A stretch of DNA of 64,000 bases, from assembly GCF_902506655.1 (NCBI RefSeq), contig NZ_LR734808.1, positions 124,001 through 188,000 on the forward strand. Reading direction: 5' to 3'. The notes under the pieces are model-generated. The model did not search any database. It worked only from the letters and a program-made list of their open reading frames with translations, and was not told where the DNA came from. Both the position numbers and the translations under genes were made by a program. Positions 36,810-45,045 of the stretch are shown piece after piece. The first letter of the stretch is position 1; every line of letters starts with the position of its first letter. The stretch is from Marinoscillum sp. 108 (GTDB lineage: Bacteria > Bacteroidota > Bacteroidia > Cytophagales > Cyclobacteriaceae).

Positions 36810-36831
36810 ATACTTACTAGTTAGTAAGTAT
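36810..36831. promoter_or_regulatory. Palindromic TetR operator
   Basis: The arms ATACTTACTA (36810-36819) and TAGTAAGTAT (36822-36831) are perfect inverted repeats separated by GT. TetR-family operators are often of this ACTTACTNNNAGTAAGT type. It lies 9 bases before the start codon of the TetR-family gene, where it would overlap the promoter. Confidence 0.8.
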
Positions 36832-36890
36832 TGCAAGCCTGCTGAAAATCCAGGTGACTCAACGGGATGACTCTAAGAATGGGTTTTGAG

Positions 36891-37361
36891 TTATCCGGGA
36901 ATAAATCCCTCAATCCACGCCCTTGCTTCCGATGCGTCGGTGAAGAAATGCTCCGCCTCCCGGCTAAATTCTGCTTCGTATCGTTCTATTTTCGATGCAT
37001 CCTGATGCGCATGCACTGCAGCTACACACCGGATGCCCCTGGTATGGGTGTAGGAGATATGACGGGCTTCTTCTTCAAATAGGTCCACATACCCAACCTT
37101 CCAACCGTATTGTGCGAGGGTCAGCGGAATAATGGCTCTGAAACGTTTATGAGCTTCCAGGTCTATGGCCTTGAACCCATGAATATTGATGAAGATTTTG
37201 AAAAAGGAGTCGTCATCGATTTGGCCTAGTGCGTCATGCAGGGACTGCTCCCAGTAGGCTATGTCTGCTTGATCTACCTCGCCGCTGAGTTGGGTGGTGA
37301 GTAGGTGTTTGTTTGGATCCCAACTTGATGCGATGGTTTTGGTACTTTTCATGAAAGTCAT
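36891..37361 (-). CDS. SpoIIAA/STAS-like protein
   Basis: This 156-residue cytoplasmic protein has the STAS-like (SpoIIAA-like) pattern: an initial strand LLTTQLSGEVDQADIAYWEQSL, a strand-helix FFKIFINIHGFKAIDLEAHKRFRAI, and a final strand-helix KVGYVDLFEEEA. Such domains occur in anti-anti-sigma factors and in stand-alone proteins that bind lipids or nucleotides. A second ATG at 37352 is equally possible as start. It lacks a clear phosphorylatable serine in the usual motif, so anti-anti-sigma activity is not claimed. Confidence 0.75.
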   Translation of the reverse strand: MTFMKSTKTIASSWDPNKHLLTTQLSGEVDQADIAYWEQSLHDALGQIDDDSFFKIFINIHGFKAIDLEAHKRFRAIIPLTLAQYGWKVGYVDLFEEEARHISYTHTRGIRCVAAVHAHQDASKIERYEAEFSREAEHFFTDASEARAWIEGFIPG

Positions 37362-37523
37362 TTTTAACTATGGAAAGCTGGGCTTTCAGATTGCCCTGCA
37401 AGATGATAAGCACGTAAAAGCCAAAATGCTGGTTTCATAAAGGCCGTGTTGTGGATGTATTCATCGCGACATTTATAGAAGGAAGAGGGGTGGCTCTTGA
37501 TAGGGATTCTGGTGAGAGCTGAT

Positions 37524-37573
37524 AAAAAAGAAGGGCCACAAGTGCGTGGTGTAACTCCGCGCTTGTGGCCCTT
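37524..37573 (-). terminator. Intrinsic terminator downstream of ssb
   Basis: The long stem GGGCCACAAG.GCG (from 37533) pairs with CGCGCTTGTGGCCC (to 37571). On the minus strand it is followed by TTCTTTTTTATC. It lies 21 bases past the ssb stop codon. Confidence 0.88.
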
Positions 37574-37593
37574 GCCATCGGATAGAGCCTTTG

Positions 37594-37929
37594 TCAGGCT
37601 TTTTTGTCCATCATCAGGAGTTCATTCAAGCTGATTTCGGTGATGTATTTCTTTTCACCATTGCTTTCATAGCTCCGGTTGATCAGTTTGCCTTGCACGG
37701 CAACTTCGCTGCCTTTTTTGAGGTATTTTTCGGCTATGTCGGCTTTCTTTCCCCAGATCACAATGTTATGCCATTGGGTGTCTTCTACTTTTTCCCCTTT
37801 GGCATTGAGGTACGTTTCATTGGTAGCCAGAGAGAAGGTGGCCATTTTCTTGCCACTGTCAAAAGTTCTCACTTGTGGGTCGTTACCTAATCTGCCGATT
37901 AATTGTACGCTGTTTTTTAAAGTTGTCAT
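37594..37929 (-). CDS. ssb: Short single-stranded DNA-binding protein
   Basis: This is a 111-residue SSB consisting of the OB-fold domain only. It opens with NSVQLIGRLGNDPQVRTFDSGKKMATFSLATNE and continues with DTQWHNIVIWGKKADIAEKYLKKGSEVAVQGKLINRSY. The usual disordered tail and acidic tip (DDDIPF type), which recruits repair and replication proteins, is missing: the protein ends LLMMDKKA. It is therefore more likely an accessory or competence-type paralogue than the replicative SSB. It is a single-gene unit with its own terminator. Confidence 0.92.
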   Translation of the reverse strand: MTTLKNSVQLIGRLGNDPQVRTFDSGKKMATFSLATNETYLNAKGEKVEDTQWHNIVIWGKKADIAEKYLKKGSEVAVQGKLINRSYESNGEKKYITEISLNELLMMDKKA

Positions 37930-38849
37930 GATGTTAAAAATTTGTGTTAAACATGAAAGTCTCTGATTGGCAGATGACTTGTGTCGATTGACGATGACAA
38001 AGTTGAAGTGAGGTGGAAGCGTTATTCGTGTGGTAACCGAATACAGCCGATTATAAACGGTTAAAATCGGGTATATTGCTGTTTTTCAGAGATATAATGT
38101 TTTTGATAAGTGAGTGTAAAATTGGATTAAGATAATATTTATGTGGGGTATCACTAGAGTTATATTTTGCAAAACCGAATTAATCCACATGAATTCGGAA
38201 AAGTAGGGACGTAAAGGAGGGCGGGCAGATTGAGATATATAAGGTTTCAGGTTACTACCTCACCATCCATCTTTAATACAATCTCCCCGCAGGAATTCCG
38301 CTTATGTTTGATTGTTGGGAGAAACAATTTTTGGGAGGAATTAAAAGTGGATAGTGTGTACTGAAAAAGAAGACTGAAGCTATCCGAGCTGGAATGACCG
38401 AGTGGAAAGGTAAAATGATATCAGATGAAACGACGAGAGCCCAAGACTATTGCTGGCACTACGTCAAAGGAACTCATCCTTGAGCGTGAGCTAAATGGGA
38501 ATTTTGCTTGAGGAAGACGCTTACAAAAAAGCCGTCATGTGACGGCTTTTAAACGCTATTAATGCTCGAATAATCGGAACCTATTTTGTCGTCTAACGAT
38601 AAACTTCCAGAGGCTCTGGATAAGGTCATCGAAGGCATAATGCAATATATTTTTTAGATTATTGAGATGATTGGGCTTTCTCATGATGCTGGATTTATCT
38701 TATAACTGGTTCTTAATTATACAATGAATTTAGTCTAAAAACGACTGTAAAATCAAAATAGTTTCGGTGAATGGGTATATTTCATAGATGAACAGGGGCG
38801 GTTGCGTATAATGCCCGGAATAATTAATTTAGAATGGAAAGAAGCCCGT
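37930..38849. other. Long non-coding stretch
   Basis: No gene was found in this 0.9 kb. It contains the ssb promoter at its left end, AT-rich sequence, and at 38525-38550 a terminator-like hairpin that no annotated gene uses. Very short frames occur (for example about 29 codons ending near 38480), but none has recognisable similarity. A small RNA ending at the hairpin is possible. Confidence 0.45.
38525..38550. terminator. Orphan bidirectional terminator hairpin
   Basis: AAAAGCCGTC and GACGGCTTTT form perfect 10-base arms around ATGT, with A-run and T-run on the two sides. The nearest annotated gene ends are 600-700 bases away, so the transcript it terminates is not identified. Confidence 0.8.
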
Positions 38850-39221
38850 ATGAGTACTGAAACCAAAGTTTGTACAGAATGCGGACGGGAATTGTTCGGC
38901 AGATCGGATAAAAAGTTCTGTTCGGATGCCTGCCGCAGTGCCTATAACAATAAGGCCCTTGCCGGGGGTGACAAGTACATGCGCACGGTCAACAGGCGCC
39001 TCAAAAAGAACCATAGCATCCTTGTACAGCTCAACCCCGACGGCAAGACTACCACCCACAGGGAGAAGCTCTTGAAAGCCGGTTTTGACTTTGACTACTG
39101 CACCAATACCTACACCACCAAAGATCAGAAGGAATACCGGTTTTGCTATGATCAGGGTTACCTTCACCTGGGCAATGATTTTATTTTATTGGTGAAAAGG
39201 GAGCCCTCTCCCGTGGGCTAA
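38850..39221 (+). CDS. Small zinc-ribbon protein of unknown function
   Basis: This is a 123-residue protein. An N-terminal treble-clef or zinc-ribbon motif has C8-x-x-C11 (VCTECGRELFG) and C22-x-x-x-C26 (KFCSDACRSAYNNK), as in DUF2116-like proteins. A basic region (YMRTVNRRLKKNHSIL) and a C-terminal beta domain (FDFDYCTNTYTTKDQKEYRFCYDQGYLHLGNDFILLVKRE) follow. Such proteins are frequent hypothetical proteins in Cytophagales, and nucleic-acid binding is plausible but unproven. The start at 38850 is preferred to the upstream in-frame ATG at 38802. Confidence 0.8.
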   Translation: MSTETKVCTECGRELFGRSDKKFCSDACRSAYNNKALAGGDKYMRTVNRRLKKNHSILVQLNPDGKTTTHREKLLKAGFDFDYCTNTYTTKDQKEYRFCYDQGYLHLGNDFILLVKREPSPVG

Positions 39222-39243
39222 GGCTCCCATATTTACTCCTCTT

Positions 39244-41652
39244 TTACTCATACCTGAGCGACTGTATGGGGTTGGCAGTAGCGGCCCGGAAGGATCTGTA
39301 GCCGACTGTACCCAGTGCAATGGCAAAGGATATCCCAAATGCAATGACGAAATAGCCGTAAGTAATGTCAATGCGGTATGCAAACTCCTCCATCCACAGG
39401 CTCATGAGCCAGTAAGCCAAAGGTGCGGCCACCACAAAAGCGATGAGCATCAGTTTGGTGTATTCTCTCCCAAAGATGCCCAGAATACTTGCCACAGATG
39501 CGCCAAACACCTTTCTTACACCTATGTCTTTGGCATTTTTATTGGTCATGAAGGAAACCAGCCCATAGAGCCCCATGGTACCCAGCAGGATGGACAATAC
39601 AGATACAAATTTAATGATCTGGTGGAGCATGTTCTCCAAAACGTAATGGTCCTGAATCTCATCTTTGAGCACTTCAAATTCGAAAAGATCATTCGGGTAA
39701 AACTGTCTGAAAGTGGCTTCAATATCGGCTACTACATCTGGTGAAGGTTCAGACTTCAGTCGGATGGCCAGCTGATTGAATTCATCTGACTTGTACATGA
39801 ATATGGCAGGCTTCAGCCCATACTGGAGTGAACGTACATTGTAGTCTTCCATCACCCCGATGACCTTTCCCTCTATATAACCCATGTCGATCCATTGCCC
39901 TATTGCTTCCTCATGTGTTTTCCAACCCAGAGTGGTCAATAGCTTCTCATTGACGATGATGTCATAGGTGGAATCATTGATGTGCTGCTCTGGAATATTT
40001 CTACCAGATAGGAGCTCTATGTCATAAAAGTCAAGATAATTTTTGTCTCCGTGTTTGATGTTGGCATTGTTCCCATCTATGTACTCTTCGCCCTTGATAA
40101 AGTAGGAATTGTTCCAATTACTGTTGGAAAGGGGTGTAGTTCTGCTTTTGCTAACATCCTCCACGTAACTTTTGGATCGATATTCTCCGGCAATGGCATC
40201 CATTTTAAGATAGGCTCCATCCGGAAAATCAATGGTGACCACCCGATCAAAGTTGAAACCCAGGTCTTTGGACTTCATAAAATCCATCTGCGCGGCTATG
40301 ATCACCGTGCAAATGAGCATTAGGTTGGTGAAGGCAAATTGTGTAATCACCAGGATCCTCCGTAGGTTGATGTTGCCACTACCTTTTCTGATATTGATCT
40401 TATGGTTGAGGGCATCCACTGGCTTGTATCCGGAGAGGATCAGCGCTGGGTATAGTCCTGCGAAAAACGCCACGACAACAGCCAGGAGTATAGCGAACCA
40501 AATGACATCACTGCCATAGGAGAGGTCGTACTCAATTTCCGTCAGGAAGGTGTTGAATTTTGAAATAAGGATTTGCCCCAGGGTGAGTGCGATCACCATG
40601 CCCACGAGTACGATCACCAGTATTTCAATCATGAATTGCCAAAAGAGCTGAGATTTGAGACTACCGAGGACTTTGCGTACTCCCACTTCTTTGGCCCTGC
40701 GTATGGCCTGAGCGGTGGAAAGATTAATAAAGTTGAGACAGGCAGTACCCAGGATCAGCGCTCCAAGCAGCACAAATGCCCAAATCATCAGTGATGGGGT
40801 GACATAGTTTTGACCATCGCCATAGCGTTCGTCATTATGTATTTCAGAAAGCGGTTGTAGTTTGATGGTTGACTTTTCCCGATCTTCCAGGTCCCTGTCG
40901 TAGGCATCCATAGCAGCATCCAGTTTCCTTTCCAGTTCCGGGATGTCCGCATTTTCCGGGGCCAGCGCATAGCAGGAGAAGGCCCAGGTCATACCCCAGT
41001 TATCCCTAAAGGCATCTGGCATTCTCAGACGCATGGTAGGCAGCGAAACGATCATTTTGAAGGGCAGGTTGGTGTTTTTGGGTGGGGTTTGCACAATGCC
41101 TACCACCTCCAGGTCTTTGTCATTGTTGAGCTTCACCATCTTACCTATGGGGTTTTCATCTGCATAGTATTTGGTGGCCATTTCCTGGGTGAGATATACC
41201 TTATAGGGGTCTTTGAGCGCCTCTCCGGGTGCTCCTTTTAGAATTTCAAAATCCATGACTTCAAAAAAGTGCTCATCGGTATAGAGGATACCTGATTGTC
41301 TGAAAACCTGAAAGTTGCCAGAGGCGTCAATCAGGGAAATCTTTTCATCCTCAGGCCCGTGAAACTGTACGACTTTTTCGAAATCCGGCAAATCCCGTAA
41401 AATGGCATCTCCAGTTGGATAAGGGAGAATTCCTGAATAATAAATTCTGTTGTCGCCGTGATAGTGGGAGACCACCCGATATATCCGGTCTTTCTTGGTG
41501 TGCCAATTGTCAAAGGAGTTTTCGTACCGGATGATGGTAAATACAAACAGGCAGCAGGCCAGGCCTATAGCCAATCCCAGAACATTCAGAAGAGAGTAGG
41601 CTTTGTTTTTTCTGAAGCTTCGCAGCGCGATGACAAAATAGTTTTTTAGCAT
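39244..41652 (-). CDS. ABC transporter permease (MacB/FtsX-like)
   Basis: This 802-residue inner-membrane protein begins LKNYFVIALRSFRKNKAYSLLNVLGLAIGLACCLFVFTIIRYE. It has two MacB periplasmic core-like domains and two FtsX-type four-helix modules; one reads QAIRRAKEVGVRKVLGSLKSQLFWQFMIEI and the last NKNAKDIGVRKVFGASVASILGIFGREYTKLM. It resembles the Bacteroidota mechanotransmission-type exporters of lipids, lipoproteins or antimicrobial compounds that work with a separate ATPase. No ATPase gene is adjacent. A -24/-12 promoter and upstream inverted repeats (41683-41790) put it under the divergent NtrC-type regulator. Confidence 0.9.
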   Translation of the reverse strand: MLKNYFVIALRSFRKNKAYSLLNVLGLAIGLACCLFVFTIIRYENSFDNWHTKKDRIYRVVSHYHGDNRIYYSGILPYPTGDAILRDLPDFEKVVQFHGPEDEKISLIDASGNFQVFRQSGILYTDEHFFEVMDFEILKGAPGEALKDPYKVYLTQEMATKYYADENPIGKMVKLNNDKDLEVVGIVQTPPKNTNLPFKMIVSLPTMRLRMPDAFRDNWGMTWAFSCYALAPENADIPELERKLDAAMDAYDRDLEDREKSTIKLQPLSEIHNDERYGDGQNYVTPSLMIWAFVLLGALILGTACLNFINLSTAQAIRRAKEVGVRKVLGSLKSQLFWQFMIEILVIVLVGMVIALTLGQILISKFNTFLTEIEYDLSYGSDVIWFAILLAVVVAFFAGLYPALILSGYKPVDALNHKINIRKGSGNINLRRILVITQFAFTNLMLICTVIIAAQMDFMKSKDLGFNFDRVVTIDFPDGAYLKMDAIAGEYRSKSYVEDVSKSRTTPLSNSNWNNSYFIKGEEYIDGNNANIKHGDKNYLDFYDIELLSGRNIPEQHINDSTYDIIVNEKLLTTLGWKTHEEAIGQWIDMGYIEGKVIGVMEDYNVRSLQYGLKPAIFMYKSDEFNQLAIRLKSEPSPDVVADIEATFRQFYPNDLFEFEVLKDEIQDHYVLENMLHQIIKFVSVLSILLGTMGLYGLVSFMTNKNAKDIGVRKVFGASVASILGIFGREYTKLMLIAFVVAAPLAYWLMSLWMEEFAYRIDITYGYFVIAFGISFAIALGTVGYRSFRAATANPIQSLRYE

Positions 41653-41682
41653 AGGATTATTTTTTCAGTCTGTCCTCCCGGT

Positions 41683-41698
41683 TCCAAGAGGTATGCCA
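41683..41698 (-). promoter_or_regulatory. Sigma-54 (-24/-12) promoter of the permease gene
   Basis: Read on the minus strand the sequence is TGGCATACCTCTTGGA. It matches the consensus TGGCAY-N5-TTGCW in all but one position (the C of the -12 GC), with exact spacing. The expected transcription start falls about 20 bases before the permease ATG at 41652. The adjacent sigma-54-dependent regulator supports the reading. Confidence 0.7.
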
Positions 41699-41752
41699 TT
41701 AATTCAAGTTGTTGATAATCAGTATTTTGAGTGTTTTTTGATTCTCATGACT

Positions 41753-41790
41753 TGTTTCATACTGAAACATTTCATTGATTTACAATGAAA
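41753..41790. promoter_or_regulatory. Tandem inverted repeats, probable NtrC-type enhancer sites
   Basis: Site 1 is TGTTTCA-TAC-TGAAACA (41753-41769), a perfect 7-base inverted repeat. Site 2 is TTTCATTG-ATTTA-CAATGAAA (41770-41790), a perfect 8-base inverted repeat. They share the half-site TGAAA and lie about 55-105 bases upstream of the -24 element of the permease promoter, the usual place for enhancer sites of sigma-54 activators. They are also just upstream of the regulator gene and could mediate autoregulation. Confidence 0.7.
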
Positions 41791-41838
41791 CACTTTTGTA
41801 CCAGAGGGTCATAACCATTGACCATACCCGAGCCCTGT

Positions 41839-43203
41839 ATGAAGCAAAGAGGACACATATTGATTGTAGATGATGATGCTGATGTGCTGCATACGGCCAG
41901 ATTGGTATTGAAAGGGCACTACGAGCAGGTATCTACGGAGAGTTCTCCCCTTAGGCTGGAGTCTATGCTCAGAAGGGAGTCGGTAGACATTATCCTGCTG
42001 GATATGAATTTTAAGACAGGTGCCACCACTGGCAATGAGGGCCTATTCTGGCTAAAGAAAATCAAAGCGATTAATCCGCATGTATATGTCATCATGAATA
42101 CAGCCTATGGTGATATACAGCTGGCGGTGGAGTCTATGAAATTAGGTGCGGTGGACTTTTTAGTAAAACCCTGGGAAAAGGAAAAATTGCTTTCTACGGT
42201 CAATACGGTCTATCAGCTTGCACTTTCCAATAGGAGTGTCGAAAAGCTCAAGGGACGTGAGTCAGCCCTCACACAGGATATCGACGCAGGCTATGGTCAG
42301 CTGGTTTCAGAAAGTGAACCCATGCAAACTGTGCTTGCTCAGATTGATAAAGTAGCCGCCACCGATGCTTCCATCCTTATTCTGGGTGAAAACGGAACCG
42401 GTAAGGAGCTAATTGCCCGTGAGATTCATCGGCGGTCACAGCGTCGCGATGAGGGACTGATTAAGGTGGATCTGGGGGCATTACCGGAAAGCCTGTTCGA
42501 AGCGGAAATGTTTGGTCATGTGAAAGGGGCCTATACCGATGCAAAGGAAGACCGGCCGGGCAGGTTCGAAATCGCAGATGGGGGCTCACTTTTTTTGGAT
42601 GAAATTGGAAACCTGAGCATCACCATGCAGTCTAAGATGCTTTCGGTACTGCAAAACCGATCAGTTACGCGGGTGGGCTCGAGCAAGGCAGTTGCTTTCG
42701 ACGTACGGGTGATCAGTGCCACCAATCAGCCACTTTATCCCATGGTGGAAGCGGGGTTGTTTCGTCAGGACCTGCTATACAGGATCAATACCGTGGAAAT
42801 AGAACTGCCTCCTTTGCGGCAGCGAAAACAGGATATACGACTTCTTTCCCTGTATTTTTTGAAGGAATACGGGGAGAAGTATCAGAAATCAGGCCTTAAG
42901 ATAGAGGAACGAACTCACCGGCAGCTGGCTAACTATACATGGCCGGGGAATATCCGCGAATTGCAACACGCCATAGAGCGCGCCGTAATCATGTGTGATG
43001 ACTCTGTGATTGCTGCTGAGGATATCCTCCCGCAGCGGAAAGCACAATCGAATGAGACACGCTCTCTACGGGTAGAAGACGTGGAGAAAAGTACGGTAAT
43101 CAGGGCCATCGAAAAGCATGGTGGTAACCTGAGTAAGGCAGCAGATGAGCTGGGAATGGGCCGGACCACCCTCTATAGGAAAATGAAGAAATACGGCATA
43201 TGA
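41839..43203 (+). CDS. NtrC-type sigma-54-dependent response regulator
   Basis: This 454-residue activator has a receiver domain (about 5-125) with D55 as phosphoacceptor (IILLDMNF). The AAA+ domain (~155-385) has Walker A GENGTGKE (183-190), the sigma-54 contact loop GAYTDA (230-235, variant of GAFTGA) and Walker B SLFLDEIGN. A Fis-type helix-turn-helix forms the C-terminus (KHGGNLSKAADELGMGRTTLYRKMKKY). The ATG at 41839 is used; the frame opens with TTG at 41818. It is followed after 17 bases by its likely kinase and diverges from the permease gene, which has a -24/-12 promoter and palindromic sites. Confidence 0.93.
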   Translation: MKQRGHILIVDDDADVLHTARLVLKGHYEQVSTESSPLRLESMLRRESVDIILLDMNFKTGATTGNEGLFWLKKIKAINPHVYVIMNTAYGDIQLAVESMKLGAVDFLVKPWEKEKLLSTVNTVYQLALSNRSVEKLKGRESALTQDIDAGYGQLVSESEPMQTVLAQIDKVAATDASILILGENGTGKELIAREIHRRSQRRDEGLIKVDLGALPESLFEAEMFGHVKGAYTDAKEDRPGRFEIADGGSLFLDEIGNLSITMQSKMLSVLQNRSVTRVGSSKAVAFDVRVISATNQPLYPMVEAGLFRQDLLYRINTVEIELPPLRQRKQDIRLLSLYFLKEYGEKYQKSGLKIEERTHRQLANYTWPGNIRELQHAIERAVIMCDDSVIAAEDILPQRKAQSNETRSLRVEDVEKSTVIRAIEKHGGNLSKAADELGMGRTTLYRKMKKYGI

Positions 43204-43220
43204 ATTGGCAATTGTAACCT

Positions 43221-44585
43221 GTGCGAGCCTTGAAGTCGTTTCGCCTCCATGTAGTTATCAGAGTAGTTTTAGCCGTGAGTTTTGGGCTGGTGGCTTACTA
43301 TTTTGGGATGTTGACACCCTTTTGGTTGATGAGTGCCTGGATGGTTCTGTTTTTTGTGGTGACCATTGTTTCACTGATTCGCTATGTAGAAAAGTCCGAC
43401 CGGGAGCTGTCCGGCTTCCTGATGGCCATTCGCCAAAATGATTTTACCAATACCTATCCAGCTGCCCGGAGCCGTTCTAATCAACTGCACAGGGCCTTCA
43501 ATGTGATCACTGGGGAGTTTATCAAATTACGGAGTGAAAAGGAGTCCAATTTTCACTTTCTCAAAACTGTGGTGGAGCACAGTGGAGTGCCGCTGATGGC
43601 CTATACCGTAGATGACGAGGAGGTGACCCTGGTCAATCAATCGGTTAAAACACTTTTTGGGATTCCATACTTTACTAAGCTTGGTTCTCTGCAGCGGGCC
43701 GACCCAACTCTGGTGGAGACCATCCGGTCACTGAGGACCGGAGACAAGGTCTTGGTCAAAGTGAAGATCAATGGTGAAATGATGTACCTGTCCATTGTGA
43801 CCAGGGAGCTCATTTTGCAGGGTCGACGCAATAAGGTCATTGCCTTCCATAATATCAATACCGAACTGGACCAGAAGGAAGTGGAGTCCTGGCAAAAGCT
43901 CATACGGGTGATGACCCACGAGATCAAAAATTCAGTGATTCCAATCTCTACCCTGGCGGAAGTGATCAATGACATGCTCAAAGGAAGTGGTGAAGGTTCA
44001 TTTGCCCTGGGTGATCTTTCACCGGAAGATCAGGATGATCTCATTGTGAGTATACGAACCATCGAAAAACGGAGCAAGGGATTGGTAAAGTTCGTCGCCA
44101 GCTATGGAGACCTGGCCAGGGTACCCAGACCAGAGCTACAGCAGGTAGATCTGTGTGAGTTGGTACGTGAGGTGGTGAGGTTACAAGAGAAGCCCCTGCG
44201 CAAAGCGGGGATTGCGTTGGAAACCAATTTTCCGAAAGGTGCCCTTACACTTTCATTGGATGGTGAGATGATTCAGCAAGTAGTGATCAATCTGGTCAAA
44301 AATGCCACTGAGGCACTCAAGGATGCCAATACTCCAAACGGTCAGATCCAACTGGTCATTGCCAAATATGCCTCTGAGGTAGTGGTGCAGGTGGCTGATA
44401 ATGGCCCCGGAATAGAGGAGGAAATATTAGACCAGATATTCATTCCGTTTTTTACCACCAAGAAGGAGGGATCAGGCATAGGGTTGAGCTACAGCAAGCA
44501 GATCATGCGTGCACACAACGGAAATCTGCGTGTAAAATCCACAGAAGCTGGAGCCGTATTTGAATTGAGTTTTTGGGTGGTTTGA
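43221..44585 (+). CDS. Membrane sensor histidine kinase, NtrB/NtrY-like
   Basis: This 454-residue kinase starts with GTG at 43221. It has two N-terminal membrane helices (about 10-27 and 32-51) with almost no periplasmic loop, then a linker and PAS-like domain (~90-210, HFLKTVVEHSGVPLMAYTVDDEEVTLVNQSV). The dimerisation helix has H233 (MTHEIKNSVIP) and the HATPase domain has N361 (NLVKNATEAL), DNGPGIEEE and GSGIGLSYSKQI. It should phosphorylate the NtrC-type regulator encoded just upstream. Without a periplasmic sensor it probably reads membrane or cytoplasmic conditions. Confidence 0.92.
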   Translation: MRALKSFRLHVVIRVVLAVSFGLVAYYFGMLTPFWLMSAWMVLFFVVTIVSLIRYVEKSDRELSGFLMAIRQNDFTNTYPAARSRSNQLHRAFNVITGEFIKLRSEKESNFHFLKTVVEHSGVPLMAYTVDDEEVTLVNQSVKTLFGIPYFTKLGSLQRADPTLVETIRSLRTGDKVLVKVKINGEMMYLSIVTRELILQGRRNKVIAFHNINTELDQKEVESWQKLIRVMTHEIKNSVIPISTLAEVINDMLKGSGEGSFALGDLSPEDQDDLIVSIRTIEKRSKGLVKFVASYGDLARVPRPELQQVDLCELVREVVRLQEKPLRKAGIALETNFPKGALTLSLDGEMIQQVVINLVKNATEALKDANTPNGQIQLVIAKYASEVVVQVADNGPGIEEEILDQIFIPFFTTKKEGSGIGLSYSKQIMRAHNGNLRVKSTEAGAVFELSFWVV

Positions 44586-44641
44586 CCAGTACCTAGTATC
44601 TTTCACGAGATTCTTTTTATTCAATCAGGTTAAATTCTCTC

Positions 44642-45037
44642 ATGATCCCTATACAGTACATTGAAGAAATAAAGGTAAGTGCCGGGGATCTGGATGAGCT
44701 CCATCATGTCAACAATGTGGTTTATCTGAAATGGGTGCAGCTGGTAGCTGAAAATCACTGGAGATCGGCAGTTAGCCAGACCCTCCAGAACCAATACATT
44801 TGGGTGGTTTTGAGTCATTTCATTCAATATCACAAGTCGGCAGTGCTCGATGACCACCTCACACTGCTCACTTATGTGGGGGAGTTTGAAGGTGTGAGAA
44901 GCATTCGCTATGTGAAGATCAAGAGAGGGACGGAGCTGATCGCAGAGGCCAAAACAGAATGGTGTATGCTGGATGCCGTGACCAAACGCCCCAAGCGGGT
45001 GACCGATGAAGTGTCCCAGTGGTTTTTCAAAACTTAA
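44642..45037 (+). CDS. Hotdog-fold acyl-CoA thioesterase, YbgC/4HBT-like
   Basis: This is a 131-residue protein of the 4-hydroxybenzoyl-CoA thioesterase family. The catalytic segment is AGDLDELHHVNNVVYLKWVQLVAENHW, where the aspartate and HVNN residues occupy the active-site helix. Then follow FIQYHKSAVLDDHLTLLTYVGEF and RGTELIAEAKTEWCMLD. It hydrolyses acyl- or aryl-CoA esters, though the substrate is unknown. The next gene starts 8 bases after its stop, so the two are probably cotranscribed. Confidence 0.88.
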   Translation: MIPIQYIEEIKVSAGDLDELHHVNNVVYLKWVQLVAENHWRSAVSQTLQNQYIWVVLSHFIQYHKSAVLDDHLTLLTYVGEFEGVRSIRYVKIKRGTELIAEAKTEWCMLDAVTKRPKRVTDEVSQWFFKT

Positions 45038-45045
45038 TCAAGCAG

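Noticed and set aside
39200-39229. Inverted repeat GGGAGCC/GGCTCCC between the zinc-ribbon and permease genes
   Set aside because: The arms are short, the loop long and overlapping the coding end, and no clear T-run follows; a terminator is not supported.
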